A DNA stretch of 64,000 nucleotides from Takakia lepidozioides (taxonomy: Eukaryota > Streptophyta > Takakiopsida > Takakiales > Takakiaceae), in contig CM060734.1 in the NCBI GenBank assembly GCA_030704615.1, forward strand, positions 18,416,001 through 18,480,000. The letters are read 5' to 3'. Below are positions 12,661-23,399 of this stretch, in pieces; the first letter of the stretch is position 1, and each line of letters starts with the position of its first letter. The notes below the pieces were generated by a model. It worked only from the letters and a program-made list of their open reading frames with translations. It made no database searches and had not been told where the DNA came from. Position numbers and translations under genes: made by a program.

Positions 12661-13037
12661 ATGACGAGGCGTCGTTTGTTGGAGAACACAGGGCCAAGGC
12701 AGCAGGTGAATGCGGAGACTGATTCACAAGAGCAGACCGAGACTGAGGCAGCGGCTGTGACACAGTCGGCGATAACAGTGCGCGTTGGAAACCAGCCTGT
12801 GGATGCAGAGATGACTCGCAGGGAAACTGAAGGAGGTGGAAGTACGAGGAACGCTGAACCGGGAGAAGGTCCAGAAACCCTAGAGCAGACAGAAATTCCA
12901 GCAGATGTGAGAGGGAAGAGGAAAGCTGCAGAAGGGGATCCAATTTCAAAACCTAAGAAGGCGCCAGTAAGTTTTCTCTAACTTACATTTCATTGTTGAA
13001 GATCTGCGTAGAGATTGAGTGGAATGTCCCAGAAAGG

Positions 13038-13799
13038 GATTGTCGCTACCGACCATCACCATGAAACAACGGTGATTTGCTTTCTACTCCTCTGTTAAGG
13101 GTTTACCGCACAATGAGTGGGTGACTGACGGTACCGTCATTCACTGTTGTTCAGATCATACAGTCTGTCTGATTGCCTTTCAAGCAGTCCTTCCTCTTCC
13201 CTTCTTTAGCAGGAACATGTGATTGAAGTCTACTGAATTGCGAGCGTCGTTAACGCCATTCGATTCTCCTCATGAGATTTATGTACCTATGTGTTTGAAG
13301 AGAGAGTGAGGGTCGGCATATTCAGTCATAATGTATTGCAATGCATTTTCTTTGTTTGAGGTTGAACAGATAGAGAAGTGGAAAGGTGGTATCGCCAATC
13401 AAAGATTTGAAGACCATACTGTAGATTCAGGTAGAGTATCGATTGGAAAGTACTCTCGACATAGACAAGAAACAGTGAATGCTTGCGACGTTCATCACAA
13501 TGGAGTCAATCTGAATAATCTGCACTTACTGTCCGCCCTAAAACTATGTGTTGCCGCCAATCACTTACACATATATGTCATTGCACAACACCGATCGGCA
13601 GGTCCTTGTCTTTTGTGATTGTCGTTAACGCCGTTCGCTCTTGCTCAAAACCTTTCTGTTCCTGTGTCCCTAGAATCATAGTGTTTTGTTTTGAATTCGG
13701 CAGGATCAGCTTTGCTTGTGTAGATGGTTCTGAATTTGTTTCACACCATTCATTGTGAGTTTCGTCGAGACAGAGTGATGGTCGTTACCGCCGTTCACT
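13038..13799. repeat. Degenerate palindromes in intron 1 of the methyltransferase gene
   Basis: Five or so imperfect inverted repeats on the plan GTGAatgNCG-NNNN-CGNcatTCAC: about 13038-13057, 13121-13144 (GTGACTGACGG/TACCGTCATTCAC, one mismatched pair), 13241-13262, 13615-13638 and 13776-13799. They share the outer GTGA/TTCAC and inner CG...CG with the stronger array at 15.7-16.4 kb. Confidence 0.6.
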
Positions 13800-15595
13800 A
13801 TTTGCACATTACTCAGTCAGATTTGAATGGCATCGTGCAGAAAACTGTGAGGTCCAAGCCTACAGGATCAGAGGGGAAAGGATCTGGAGATGGGGACGAG
13901 TCTGGAAAAAGCTCAGAGAATAACGATGAAGCAGATGAATCTGAAGTGCACTACCTTGACAAGGTGAAAGAACTCATGTCATTCCAGAAGGTAAACTCTC
14001 AGGAGGTTATAAGGGACATGCTCGTATCTGGAGGGCGTCTGGACATCCCTCTGTGCCGGATGATATCTATGTCATTGTGCGTCCACCTCTTTCCCATGAC
14101 ATAACAAAATTGGAGAGTGATTTCGTGCATGGATACAGACTTGGTGCACAAGTTTTTTATGTGTCACTGACGGATATAAATGGGAAAAACACATTAGTGT
14201 CTCCAGAGATCAGTGATACCTGGGATGAGTGCTGGAAAGATGCTAATGAGGAGTTCGAGCTGGGCCTCATGATGGGAAAGAACACCCAGCAATTCTGCAA
14301 CCACATGTTCTACGTCTGGGACGGCAACCACCGATTGCTGGCATGGATGGGATACATCAGAAACACCATGCGAAAGACAAAGACAAGCATGTTGCTGTGG
14401 AGGCAATGGTTTTGGATCCAGGAAACGACATCGCTAGGCTTCTTACAGCTATGCACGACGTGAACAAGTAAGTCATCCTAGAGACTTCATTCCCTCTGTA
14501 GTGTCTTGTTAATCCCAAAAAAACAGTGTTAAGGAATGCAATGTTTCCAATGTTTTTGCAGATCGACAGAGAAATCGCATGTGACAACAAGCTTGGTCCA
14601 CACACTATTCCGAATTCAGAGGATTGGTCTGATGAAGTTGGATGATTTTCGGACAGTACTCCCCCCCAATATAATCAAGAAGTGCGAAACAAGAAGAGCT
14701 GCAGGCACTTGGTATTCTTTGACTCGAGAGGCGTTTCTGGAGTACATGTATGCGGTAAGCCCGAGTCTGTACTCAGTTTACTTTTCGAATACATGTTTGT
14801 AGTCCTTCGGTGCTAATCACTATTTGAATCAATGCAGCAAGAACTGGCAGAGGCAGCTGAGAAGGGAAAATCCGAATATTACCGCACTACACCAGAGGAA
14901 CTAAGGACATCAAGGGTGTGGAAGCAGCAATAAAAAAGGAGTTTGAAATGCGAAGAACCAAATTGATGTCCGCCTTCGGAAAGCAGCTTAGAATAGTAGA
15001 TCCTGGACTTGGTTCTGAGTTCCTTCAGCAGATCAAATCTCACTATGACAAGCATGTGCATCCGGAGATGCAGCAGCAGGAAAAATTGCACCGGCTGGCC
15101 ATATCCATGGTCGACCCACAAACAAAAATAAGGTGGCGTGGATGGAGATATGGAACTCAGATCAGACAGTAAAGGACTTGAATCAGTTCCCAAAGAGCAC
15201 CATACAGCCTGGCACAAAGGTGGAAGGAATCAGTGATTTGGTGTTTGATAACTGGCTCCACAAGGCTACATTTTGGAGTCAGGGTGTGTATTCAAATAAG
15301 CCGTTTTCTTTTCTTCAATTATGTGATGAGTATCTTATTTGCAATACTGACAAATATACAATTTGCAGCTCGAAAAGCGCGCCGTCATTGTGCTGGATCA
15401 GACTTTGAAGGACTTGAACATTTCGATTGTTTCCCCTCCCCAAATGTCATTGGAGGCATACATAAGGAAGTGGAGAGGTCTCACCTGGAGATACTGTTTT
15501 TTCCGGGAGTTCTCCAAAGATGGTAACATTTTACGGTCCAACGACTTTGACAGTCAGGTTGGAGGAGAGTGGGCCATGATGCGAGTTGTGTACAG

Positions 15596-16583
15596 GTGCA
15601 ATATCATACTGGAAACTCTACTGCACTTTTTGGGAAATAATTTGGCTTCATAAGGATTGTAATCATAGATCCAAATTGAATGTCGTTGACGACATTCACT
15701 TCTTTGTCTGAGTCATTCTTAAGCGAGAATTTGAATTCACCTGGATTAGGAGCTTAGGGTGTAATTATAGTGTCCCTGATTAGAATTGATAATGTCCCTG
15801 AATGGCGTTGACGACATTCACATCCAAGTTGTTAAGAGGTCCTCAGAGTTATGTAAGTTTTTGTAATGTCCATAGAGTTTACAGTGAGGGTTCCTCACTT
15901 CAGTTTGCTGAATGTCAATGCAGACATTCAGTTGTTCTGCATGCTTTTGCCTCTTGCGAGAAATCTTGAGGCTTGATTAGCTGTGTTATCAGAGATCCAA
16001 AGTGAATGTCGTTGACGACATTCACTTCTATGTCTGTGTCATTCACCAGCGACAATTTGAATTTACATGGATTAGGAGCTTAGGGTGTATTAATTGGTTC
16101 CTTGTTCGGAATTTTGTGAATGGCGTTGACGCCATTCACATCCAGTGTTATTATGAGGTCCTCAGTGTTATGTTCGTTATGAATGTCCATTGAGTTTTTA
16201 GGGAGGGTTCCTTACTGAGTTCGAATGTCGTTGCCGACATTCAGTTTCCATCCAATGATTTTGCCTCTTTTGAGAAATCATTAGGCTTGATTAGCAGTGT
16301 ATTCACAAATCCAAAGTGAATGTCGTTGACGACATTCACTTCTATGTCTGTGTCATTCCAAAGCGAGAGTTTGCATTCACGTGGATTAGGGTGTATTTAC
16401 AGTATCATTGAATGGAATTTTTGAATGGCGTTGACGACATTCACATCCGGAGCTGTCGCGTGGTCCTGAAAGGTCCTTGGAGCAGTTCTCAGAGCCATTT
16501 CATTCCATGTTTTTTCATTTGTGCTACTTGCATCTTACTCACTTCGCGCTTTGGTAGGTTGGGATTTATATCCTGTTTAACAG
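15596..16583. repeat. Intronic ~315-bp tandem repeat carrying eight 22-bp palindromes
   Basis: This intron between exons 15369-15595 and 16584-~17235 contains palindromes of the form TGAATG(T/G)CGTTGACG(A/C)CATTCA at 15677, 15799, 15909, 16003, 16117, 16222, 16317 and 16422 (start positions). Most have 10 of 11 base pairs. The order A-B-C repeats every 305-326 bp, about 2.5 times. The DNA between sites (for example GGATTAGGAGCTTAGGGTGTA) is also repeated but less conserved than the palindromes. Confidence 0.85.
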
Positions 16584-18959
16584 GTACACGAAATATGTGC
16601 TTATGGAAGGAAATCACCTGAGCGGTATTCCAGACTATCTTGACATGTGGTCGGACCCTGCAAACGATCCAACCATGTATACTGCAGGGATATTGAAGGA
16701 CTGGAGTCCTTCTCACTTCAGAGACTGTGGCTGGTACCTTGACTGCCCACCGGAGCACACGACCTTTCAAGAACAACACATGAAATATTTGAACAATAAT
16801 GCTGAGATGCTGGCGCCTCTGACTGACGAAGAGTACCAAAGAAAACATAGCAACATTGGCTGCCAAGGAGCCTGATGCTCAGGGAACGCCGCAGAAGGGA
16901 AAGAAGGCGGGCCGCAAACCAAAAGACAAGGCTCTTGATGTCATAGCCATCTCACCAGCAAAGCCAAAGGACAAAGACAAGTCCAAAGAGAAGGAAAAGG
17001 ACAAGGGAAGGAGAAAGAAAAGGAGATGGAGAGTGGGCAGGACTTCACTGCTGGAAGATATACCCGCACAGTTCAGTGCGTGTTCGATGCCAAGCCACAC
17101 CCTTCCCGTTCTGATTCGGCAGGAGAGATTAAAATTGTCAATGAGGGTTGGCTGGCGATGATGCAGAGTCGAAAGAGAGGATACACTGGGGGTGCCTTCG
17201 CCTACCTGGGACAACATAATCTCATTCCTCAATCTGGTGAGAATTCCAGTTTCTTTCCTTTTTCTCTGAAAGTTTCATTGGCAGTATTTCAGTCTGGTTC
17301 TTTGAAAACATTCTTGCCATCGTTCTTAAAATAAACATGTCTGTTGCAGGTGAGCACAGGTCCCACCTTCGTGTGCGGTGTGCAAAAAACATATGCGGCT
17401 GACATTGTCATTCTCGACATCTCGGATGGCCAGGCTGTGCCAGAAGTTCTTCCAAAGGGCAAGACGCCAGGCTGGAACAAATCGAGGACAACTACTGGAG
17501 TTGGGTGTTCGGGTTCTGTAATAATTTCCTCTCTGATGCAGGGACACTTCTGTTTTTTCAGTCATGTGACAAAGATAGTCGTCGGGCATTGGCATCATAC
17601 CTGAAGTCTTCAGGGTTTGAAGTTTTGCGCACATGGAATTGTATAAACAGCCTCTACCTTGTGAAAGGGGGTTCCCTGGTCAGCTGGTATGCCGTCTCCC
17701 TTCTGCTTGTGCTTTCATGATGAGTTTCAATGTTCTCTGCAGCTCCACTCTAGAAGAATCTGTCATGATCGACACCGATCATCACCGATTCGTATAAAAA
17801 TGATTGTTTTATGCCTGAGTTCTGAATAGCCGATGTACACACTTCCACTATAGATTGTGTTTACCACACTAACATGCTATCTTTGGCAGACGAGGATGTT
17901 CGAGGCGATCTGCCTGCGGAGGATTCGCACCTCAAAGACACCATCCTCCATCTGCAGCTTTGAGATTTCTGACTAGGGTTGTTTCGTCAACCCCCCCTAT
18001 GAGCTGCATGTCGATGACATTTTGTACAACTTCATGCAGTCCAGTCAGACTCTGAAGAGACCAGATGGCACTCCCTGGAGAGGTGCAAAGGAAAAATCCC
18101 CAGCGTTCATGCAAATACTGCTGGAGTCATGCAGCCACCACTCTGCACGGGTGGTCGATCTTTCTGTGTCCACAAGTTCGTTCTCTCCTTTCCGAATTGA
18201 TTTTCTCTCACCAGTTCCATCTGCTTAAATCCCCCCCACCAAATTGTTCATGTCCTCCTGTCTGAAGCAGGAGCAACTTACCATGCATGCAAGGCAGGCG
18301 GAAGAAGCCTTTTTGGCATGGAGGGTGATTCTGACCTCTACAACACAGTGCTCCTCCCCCTTTTGTCTGGCTCCACTTCAGGCACACAGACTGATCGGAT
18401 TCAAATTCGAAATGATGACGATCCCGAAGATAAGCAGGTCGACAACGACTTTTCATGTGAGTAAGTGCTAAACCCACTTTGGGAGTCATACTCAATTTCT
18501 CAATAACATCAAAGTTACAGTAATAATTTTTTCAGGCTGTCTTTCAGGAAAGGCAGCGGTGGATCTTCAGGAGATACAGTCATTTGTGGCGAGTCTGTTT
18601 TCGACAGCCCCCTTTCCAATTTTCTGCTTCTGATTATGCCGAAGCAATGGCACTTCACGCGGCCGAGTCCTATCCCCTGAATTTTTACTGCCCGGCCGTA
18701 GGTGTAGCCAGCGTAGATCCGGAGTTCTTAAATACTTAGACTTAGATGCAAAGGAAGCGGGGATACATTGTACTGACTCTGAGTCAGACTGACTATGTTC
18801 TTTTAATATTATGTTTCATCCTCTTTGGAAAACGTTGAATCCCCTTCCTCCACCGTAGTTGTTCCTTTGGAAAGAAAAATAATCAAAGAATCAACTACCA
18901 TTTAAATAACAATATGTATGAATCCATCTCACAAACCTCCCTCATTCTTGTCATATCCA

Positions 18960-19285
18960 TTGTGCTTTCATCTACAGTGTATTCATGCGTGCTCCATTCA
19001 TGAATGTTTTCCTTTGTTCAACATCCATTATACATTCATCCTCTGTACTCTTTAATCCACCCCACAAACCTACCACACTCATGTCATGTACGTTGTGTAT
19101 TCGTCTAAAGTTTTAGTCATGCATCTTCCTGTCATGAATGTTTTTCATTGCTCAACATCCATTATACATTCATCCATTTGACTTTTATCCATCTCTCATT
19201 CATCCATCTACATTCATTTTTCACACTCATCCATCTGTTTATCATCCAACTGTACATTCATCTATCCTTTATTCATCTGTTGCTT
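18960..19285 (+). repeat. ATTCATC-rich low-complexity DNA
   Basis: Degenerate repeats of CATTCATC/TCATCCAT with runs of ACATCCATTATACATTCATC. Any open frame here (repeated FIHLSFIHL) is an effect of the repeat and is not considered coding. Nothing else is seen from 18794 to 18960. Confidence 0.7.
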
Positions 19286-19450
19286 TCAGGTGGGAATGAC
19301 CACTGCCTTTTATTATGTCGTCCAGCTTGTTTCCGCGGTAAAGGGTGCCAATCCGCGGGAATACACTCCACTTCTTCCTGGGCGCGTGGTGACGCGGTCT
19401 TCAAGTGTGATGATGTGGAGTGAGCCCCACGATGTGGCATTGGTGCAAGG

Positions 19451-19498
19451 TGACGTGGCGTGAGCGCAGTTGCGCTCACGTGACCAGGCTCACGCCGA
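19451..19498. repeat. GCGTGAGC hairpin
   Basis: TGACGTGGCGTGAGC at 19451-19465. Positions 19459-19480 form a hairpin with perfect 10-bp arms (CGTGAGCGCA / TGCGCTCACG) and a 2-base loop, followed by GGCTCACGCC. It abuts the broken end of the PPR relic on its right. Confidence 0.75.
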
Positions 19499-19499
19499 G

Positions 19500-20169
19500 G
19501 CATCCCTGCCCTGCAATGCAAGCGTCGCACTCCACGACACCACATCTCGTCCAGCCATAGTGTCAAAAACTCCCTTTGCATCCTCAATGCATCCACATTT
19601 AGCATACATGTCCCGGTCAGGGCGTGTTTGGAATGACATCTGGTGTAATTTCAGTTTGACCGATGTCACCATGGACCTCTTTATCCTTTTCCATGCTTGC
19701 ACACGCATTGCAAACACAAACAAACGTGATGTGGTTGGGCTTCACCCCTTCGCGCATCATTTGCTCACAGGTCTCCAAAGGATTTGTACCACGCCCATGC
19801 TTGGTAATCCTGCCAACATTATATTCCACGTGATCAAAGATCATTGAGGATTTTGTGTTGAACATCATCCATGATGCTCCCCTTAACATACATGTTGACA
19901 AGGGTGTTGAGTAGAAAAACGTTCGGCGTGAATCCACTTTGGACAATGTGAGTGTGCACCTGCTTTCCAGCTTCCAGGCCTTTCATCTTGATGCATTTAT
20001 GCAAGAGACACACATATGTATCTACATCTGCTGAAATGCCTCCTTGGTGTAAAGTCTGTAGAGCCTCTTTCAGTCTGCCTACCTCATAAAACATCTTCAC
20101 ATGCCCATAAGTGCCAAAAGAGGCATTGTGGACTCCCTCTCTTGATCCTCTTCCAGAAGCTGTGGTCAT
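19500..20169 (-). pseudogene. PPR protein gene relic
   Basis: Read on the minus strand from 20169: VGRLKEALQTLHQGGISADV, LLHKCIKMKGLEAGKQVHTH, VFLLNTLVNMYVK, then after frame changes MMREGVKPNHITFVCVCNAC, DMYAKCGCIEDAKGVFDTMA and GRDVVSWSATL. These are successive PLS-type PPR motifs of a plant organelle RNA-binding protein. The frame breaks near 19890, 19720 and 19620, and the coding ends abruptly at the GCGTGAGC hairpin. No intact PPR gene is present in the window. Confidence 0.8.
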
Positions 20170-20365
20170 GGTTGAGGTGCCTCATTTTATCAACTGTGCC
20201 GCTACAGCAGCCGCTTCCAGCTGACCATCTACCCATGGAGGTTTCTTGTAGCTATCCTTCCATAGGGAACCATAGGTAATCTGGAGCTTGAAATCCGGCC
20301 CTCTTGGATGAATATGGACCCACACTCTATCATGCTCCTTCAGCTATCACTGCCTCTGCACAAAA

Positions 20366-20530
20366 TCATGCATACATCCTTGCCTTGCTGCCAATGCGAT
20401 CATCGCACTCCACGACACCACATCTCATTGAGCCACAGTCGAACACTACCTTCGCATCTTCAACGCTCCCGCATTCGGCATACATGTCCACTAGGGCGGT
20501 GTTCAGAGTGACAAGCCCTACAATTCCAGC
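20366..20530 (-). pseudogene. Short PPR fragment
   Basis: A minus-strand piece reads LVTLNTALVDMYAECGSVED followed by AKVVFD, a single PPR motif pair, next to DNA shared with 3.9-4.6 kb. It is probably another partial copy of the same PPR family. The DNA from 20531 to 21020 shows no gene. Confidence 0.65.
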
Positions 20531-21026
20531 TTTCAACATGTCACCATGGACCTTCCATGTCACTTCTAGGTGGAGGCGGTACATATTAAAATATGCAAGC
20601 CCCCAAGGCCAGATTTTGTTTGTCTGTTCTTGTGAAACACACGTCAGCAAATGTGCCCCCAATCACGGGTGCAATCAATGCGCAGTGGTTTATGGAGTCG
20701 TTGAGTTGACTACATATTGACTTTAATGAATAAATATGTTTATTCCATTAATCGAATTCGGAATGTAAATTTCTAGTTGCATGTGCAGTAATTAGAACAA
20801 CTTGTATTTTCCGTTTTTTAAAATTTTATGTATTTACATAATTAATTAAATAGCCGCGATTATTGCTACGACTCCGAAGTCATTGACCCAACTTCTATCC
20901 GCCGTCTGAAATGCCCCCGGGGGCCTTCATTATCTGTTTCGACTCTCTAGTAGTCCCGTGTACTGCCAAGTGGTTCCCAGAGTGGTTGGCGGACACCCAG
21001 TCGATTCGGAAAAGACACGAATGCTT

Positions 21027-21299
21027 CTAGTGAAACTTATTGGTATTGGGCATGTTGGAAAGAGAGTTGGTATGGAGAGGAGGGAAAGGGGGAGATGGAT
21101 TGAGGGGAGGATTATTCGGAGCAGCATGAGATCTTTTCTTTTTGCTTAGAGGTGAGTTAACCCCCAACCGGCCGCAATTGAAGCAAGCTGAAGAGGAAGT
21201 GTTCTTAATCAGTCTAATGGTATAGTAATTGCCTTCTTTGTCAATAGGTAATCTAACGTAATCTGGGAGAATAGCCTCATTTGGCATCATAAGAACCAT
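21027..21299 (-). pseudogene. LINE ORF1 fragment with zinc knuckle remnant
   Basis: Reads VLMMPNEAILPDYVRLPIDK then CFNCGRLG, the start of a CCHC zinc knuckle whose His is replaced (GRLGVN). It is a paralogue of the ORF1 relic at 24.0-24.1 kb (VLMMPNEAILPEFVRLPIDD). ORF1 proteins of plant L1-like elements bind the RNA intermediate. The fragment is cut off on its 5' side at the hairpin cluster that begins at 21321. Confidence 0.7.
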
Positions 21300-21320
21300 T
21301 TTTGGACGAGCGACGCTACC

Positions 21321-21388
21321 GCGTGAGTGGTGAGCGCACGCTCACGCGGGGCTGACGTGGCGTGAGCCCACGCTCACGCCACGTCAGC
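21321..21388. repeat. Perfect 17-bp-arm hairpin of the GCGTGAGC family
   Basis: GCTGACGTGGCGTGAGC at 21351-21367 and its exact reverse complement at 21372-21388, with a 4-base loop. A second GCGTGAG.../CTCACGC pair lies at 21321-21347. Confidence 0.85.
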
Positions 21389-21479
21389 ATGAGCGGATGC
21401 CACGACACATGGAAAGGGTACCTATTCCCGTGGGACCATACCGTGGGGAGATGATGTGGAGCCCAACCGTTCTGGCCCA

Positions 21480-21672
21480 CCCATAAATGTTGTTTGAGGT
21501 GTTTCTAAAATGGCGTGCTTCGAAGCACACTGTTTTGGCCTACCCATAAAGGCTCGAATGAGGTGATTCTAAAGTGACGTGCTTCGAAGCATACCGTTTG
21601 GGCAAACCCAAAAAGGCTCTTTTGAGGTGTTTCTAAGGTGGCGTGCTTCGAAGCACATTGTTTTGGCTGAAG
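21480..21672. repeat. Three 64-bp tandem units with a GTGCTTCGAAGCAC palindrome
   Basis: The 14-bp palindrome GTGCTTCGAAGCAC starts at 21515, 21579 (last base changed) and 21643, exactly 64 bp apart. Each is preceded by GAGGTGTTTCTAA-like sequence and followed by TGTTTTGG-like sequence. Confidence 0.85.
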
Positions 21673-21843
21673 CTATCAACCTCCACCCTAGCCACCATAA
21701 ACACAAAAAATTAAACTAGAGGGTTTCTTATCTTTGATCCCAATCATGAAGCTGTCCCAGCCTATCTGCTCAAATACTTGCCAAGAGAAGGACTGCCCTT
21801 GATTAGAATCACATGCATGCCCTACAATTCATTGAAAAACACT

Positions 21844-21949
21844 GAATTCGGGACCCCATCAAAGGGTGTGTGGCGCCGCACACTGCTTGACGGGGTCCCG
21901 AATTCGGAGTTTTTCCATAGGCAGAAAGGGTGTGCGGCGCCGCACACCC
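21844..21949. repeat. Foldback element, copy 1
   Basis: Arms GAATTCGGGACCCC (21844-21857) and GGGGTCCCGAATTC (21892-21905) enclose a CGGCGCCG core. A perfect 22-bp palindrome GGGTGTGCGGC/GCCGCACACCC follows at 21928-21949. The arm and the adjoining CGGAGTTTTTCCATAGGCAG recur at 40.88 kb. Confidence 0.8.
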
Positions 21950-23385
21950 GTAGCTTCGCATTGCTTAAGTTTGGCTTCCGGGCGATCGCTTGGCTTTCTG
22001 AGCCTTATATGACACGTTCTGCTTTCACTGTCATCGGTGTGTGTGCCTCCATGGTGTAATCAGGGGGTTATTTTTTCCCCACAATAATTCCAAATAAAGT
22101 TCACCATAAGTTTTATACCATTGGATTTGTATGCAATGTATTTTTTAGCTATGGCTCTTAGAAGGTCATCATATAAAGTGGTTCATCATAAAAAGTATAG
22201 TAAGACATAATAAAAGTGAAAATAATATGTATGAGTTGCCACCCCAGGGTTTTAGTCTGAAAAGTTGGGAGCATGATTATTGTATGGTGTATCTAGTATC
22301 TACTTACAGCCTGGCAGCTATCTCACAAATTAGTTTTAGCAAGATCTTCTATTCTACATTTTCTATAAGTGAAAATCAGGTGCTAATATGAGTTTGACTT
22401 TTTCCTTTTTCTCGTGTTTTTAGCAAACACGGGACAGAGGGCCCTGGAATGCATCAAAAAAGGGCTAGTTGCTTTCACAACACAAGGTCAGGGACAATAT
22501 TGCGGTAAGGGCACCTTCACCTTTAGCACATTTCAGCCTGTTTTGTCTTATCATAATCATTCCACAACCAAAAAACGTTGTCACATTTTACAGTTCACCA
22601 TATCTGCGCGAGGTAATGAAATTCAATGTGGATGAGAAAGCAGCCTGCCTTGCATTGTTCACATAGAAGGGATAATGGATTTTTTTTATTTTTTTATTTT
22701 TTTAGAAGGCCCCAGAGAGGCCGATTTTTATTTTCAAGATCTTTGAGGAAAAAATAACCTCAATACAAACAGCCATGAAGGTAGGGAAGGGGGCTCCGCC
22801 CCGTGACCATGAGTCCAAAAAGCCCCAACATATAAAACTAGGGTTACTTCAAGGGTTTCCCCTCCTACGCTTGGAGGGTTCGAAGGAAAAGCTAGGTCTT
22901 AGATCTGCCTCGTCTGGAGCTTCGACGGTGTCTCCAGTTGGAGATAATCAACACGGTGGGAGTATTTTTTTTATTTTCAGAATCCTGCAAAGTATTGGTA
23001 TGGTTTTTGGAGATAATCATCTTCGGCTCTTCTGCACATGCGATGATGCTATGTGCCAGAGGCAGCCCAGCGCGACTGAAAGAGGTTATAAATTGTCAAT
23101 TTATAGTTTACAGACTTTAAATTAAGATGGCATCTCAGATATTTATGTCTGTCGTACATAAATGCATCAAGGCCCCCCGCTTTTTCGATGGCTCCCCCCG
23201 GCATCCCCTTCAGCAAGTTCAAGGAAGCCTCCACTTCTCGAGGCCCCAGCAGCTCGTCTTGGCACATCAGGCCCAATCGCGAATCTGCAGCTCTTCCGAT
23301 TAATTTGTAAGGGCGCCCCCTCCCCCCTTCTCATTCAACCTCTTTCCCCCCCCCCCCCCTCCCCCTTTTTTTTCCCCCCCTCCAA
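21950..23385. other. No recognised gene; low-complexity C/T tract
   Basis: Two short exon-like stretches (after TTTTTAG at 22424 and after TTTACAG at 22593, ending in LREVMKFNVDEKA and a stop) are bounded by plausible splice signals, but their product is not recognised. Positions 23341-23385 are a C/T homopolymer tract. Confidence 0.35.
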
Positions 23386-23399
23386 ACAAACTATTATCA

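Larger units (their letters stand above)
12661..18793 (+). pseudogene. ParB-box plus permuted (beta-class) DNA amino-methyltransferase gene, decayed
   Basis: Exons follow GT-AG rules: 12661-12966, 13841-14467, 14562-14754, 14838-~15284, 15369-15595, 16584-~17235, ~17350-17693, ~17890-18171, 18273-~18463 and ~18537-18793. Order of domains: an acidic low-complexity N-terminus; a ParB-like box (HMFYVWDGNHRLLAWMGYI, ~14310); a middle region (LMEGNHLSGIPDYLDMWSDP); a Lys-rich linker (~16900-17030); a methyltransferase motif IV-like strand (AADIVILDISDGQ, ~17400, where DPPY-type residues are expected) followed by LLFFQSCDKDSRRALASYLK. Last comes motif I, VVDLSVST joined across an intron to ATYHACKAGGRSLFGMEGDS (~18300). 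Motif IV before motif I is the beta-class order of N6-adenine/N4-cytosine enzymes. At least six one-base frameshifts (about 14035, 14368, 14906, 15133, 16855, 17030, 17481) and the lost IV signature make this copy inactive. The ParB assignment rests on one box. The methyltransferase assignment is firmer. Confidence 0.6.

Noticed and set aside
19148-19423. Open frame with repeated FIHLSFIHL
   Set aside because: Translation of the ATTCATC low-complexity repeat, not a protein.
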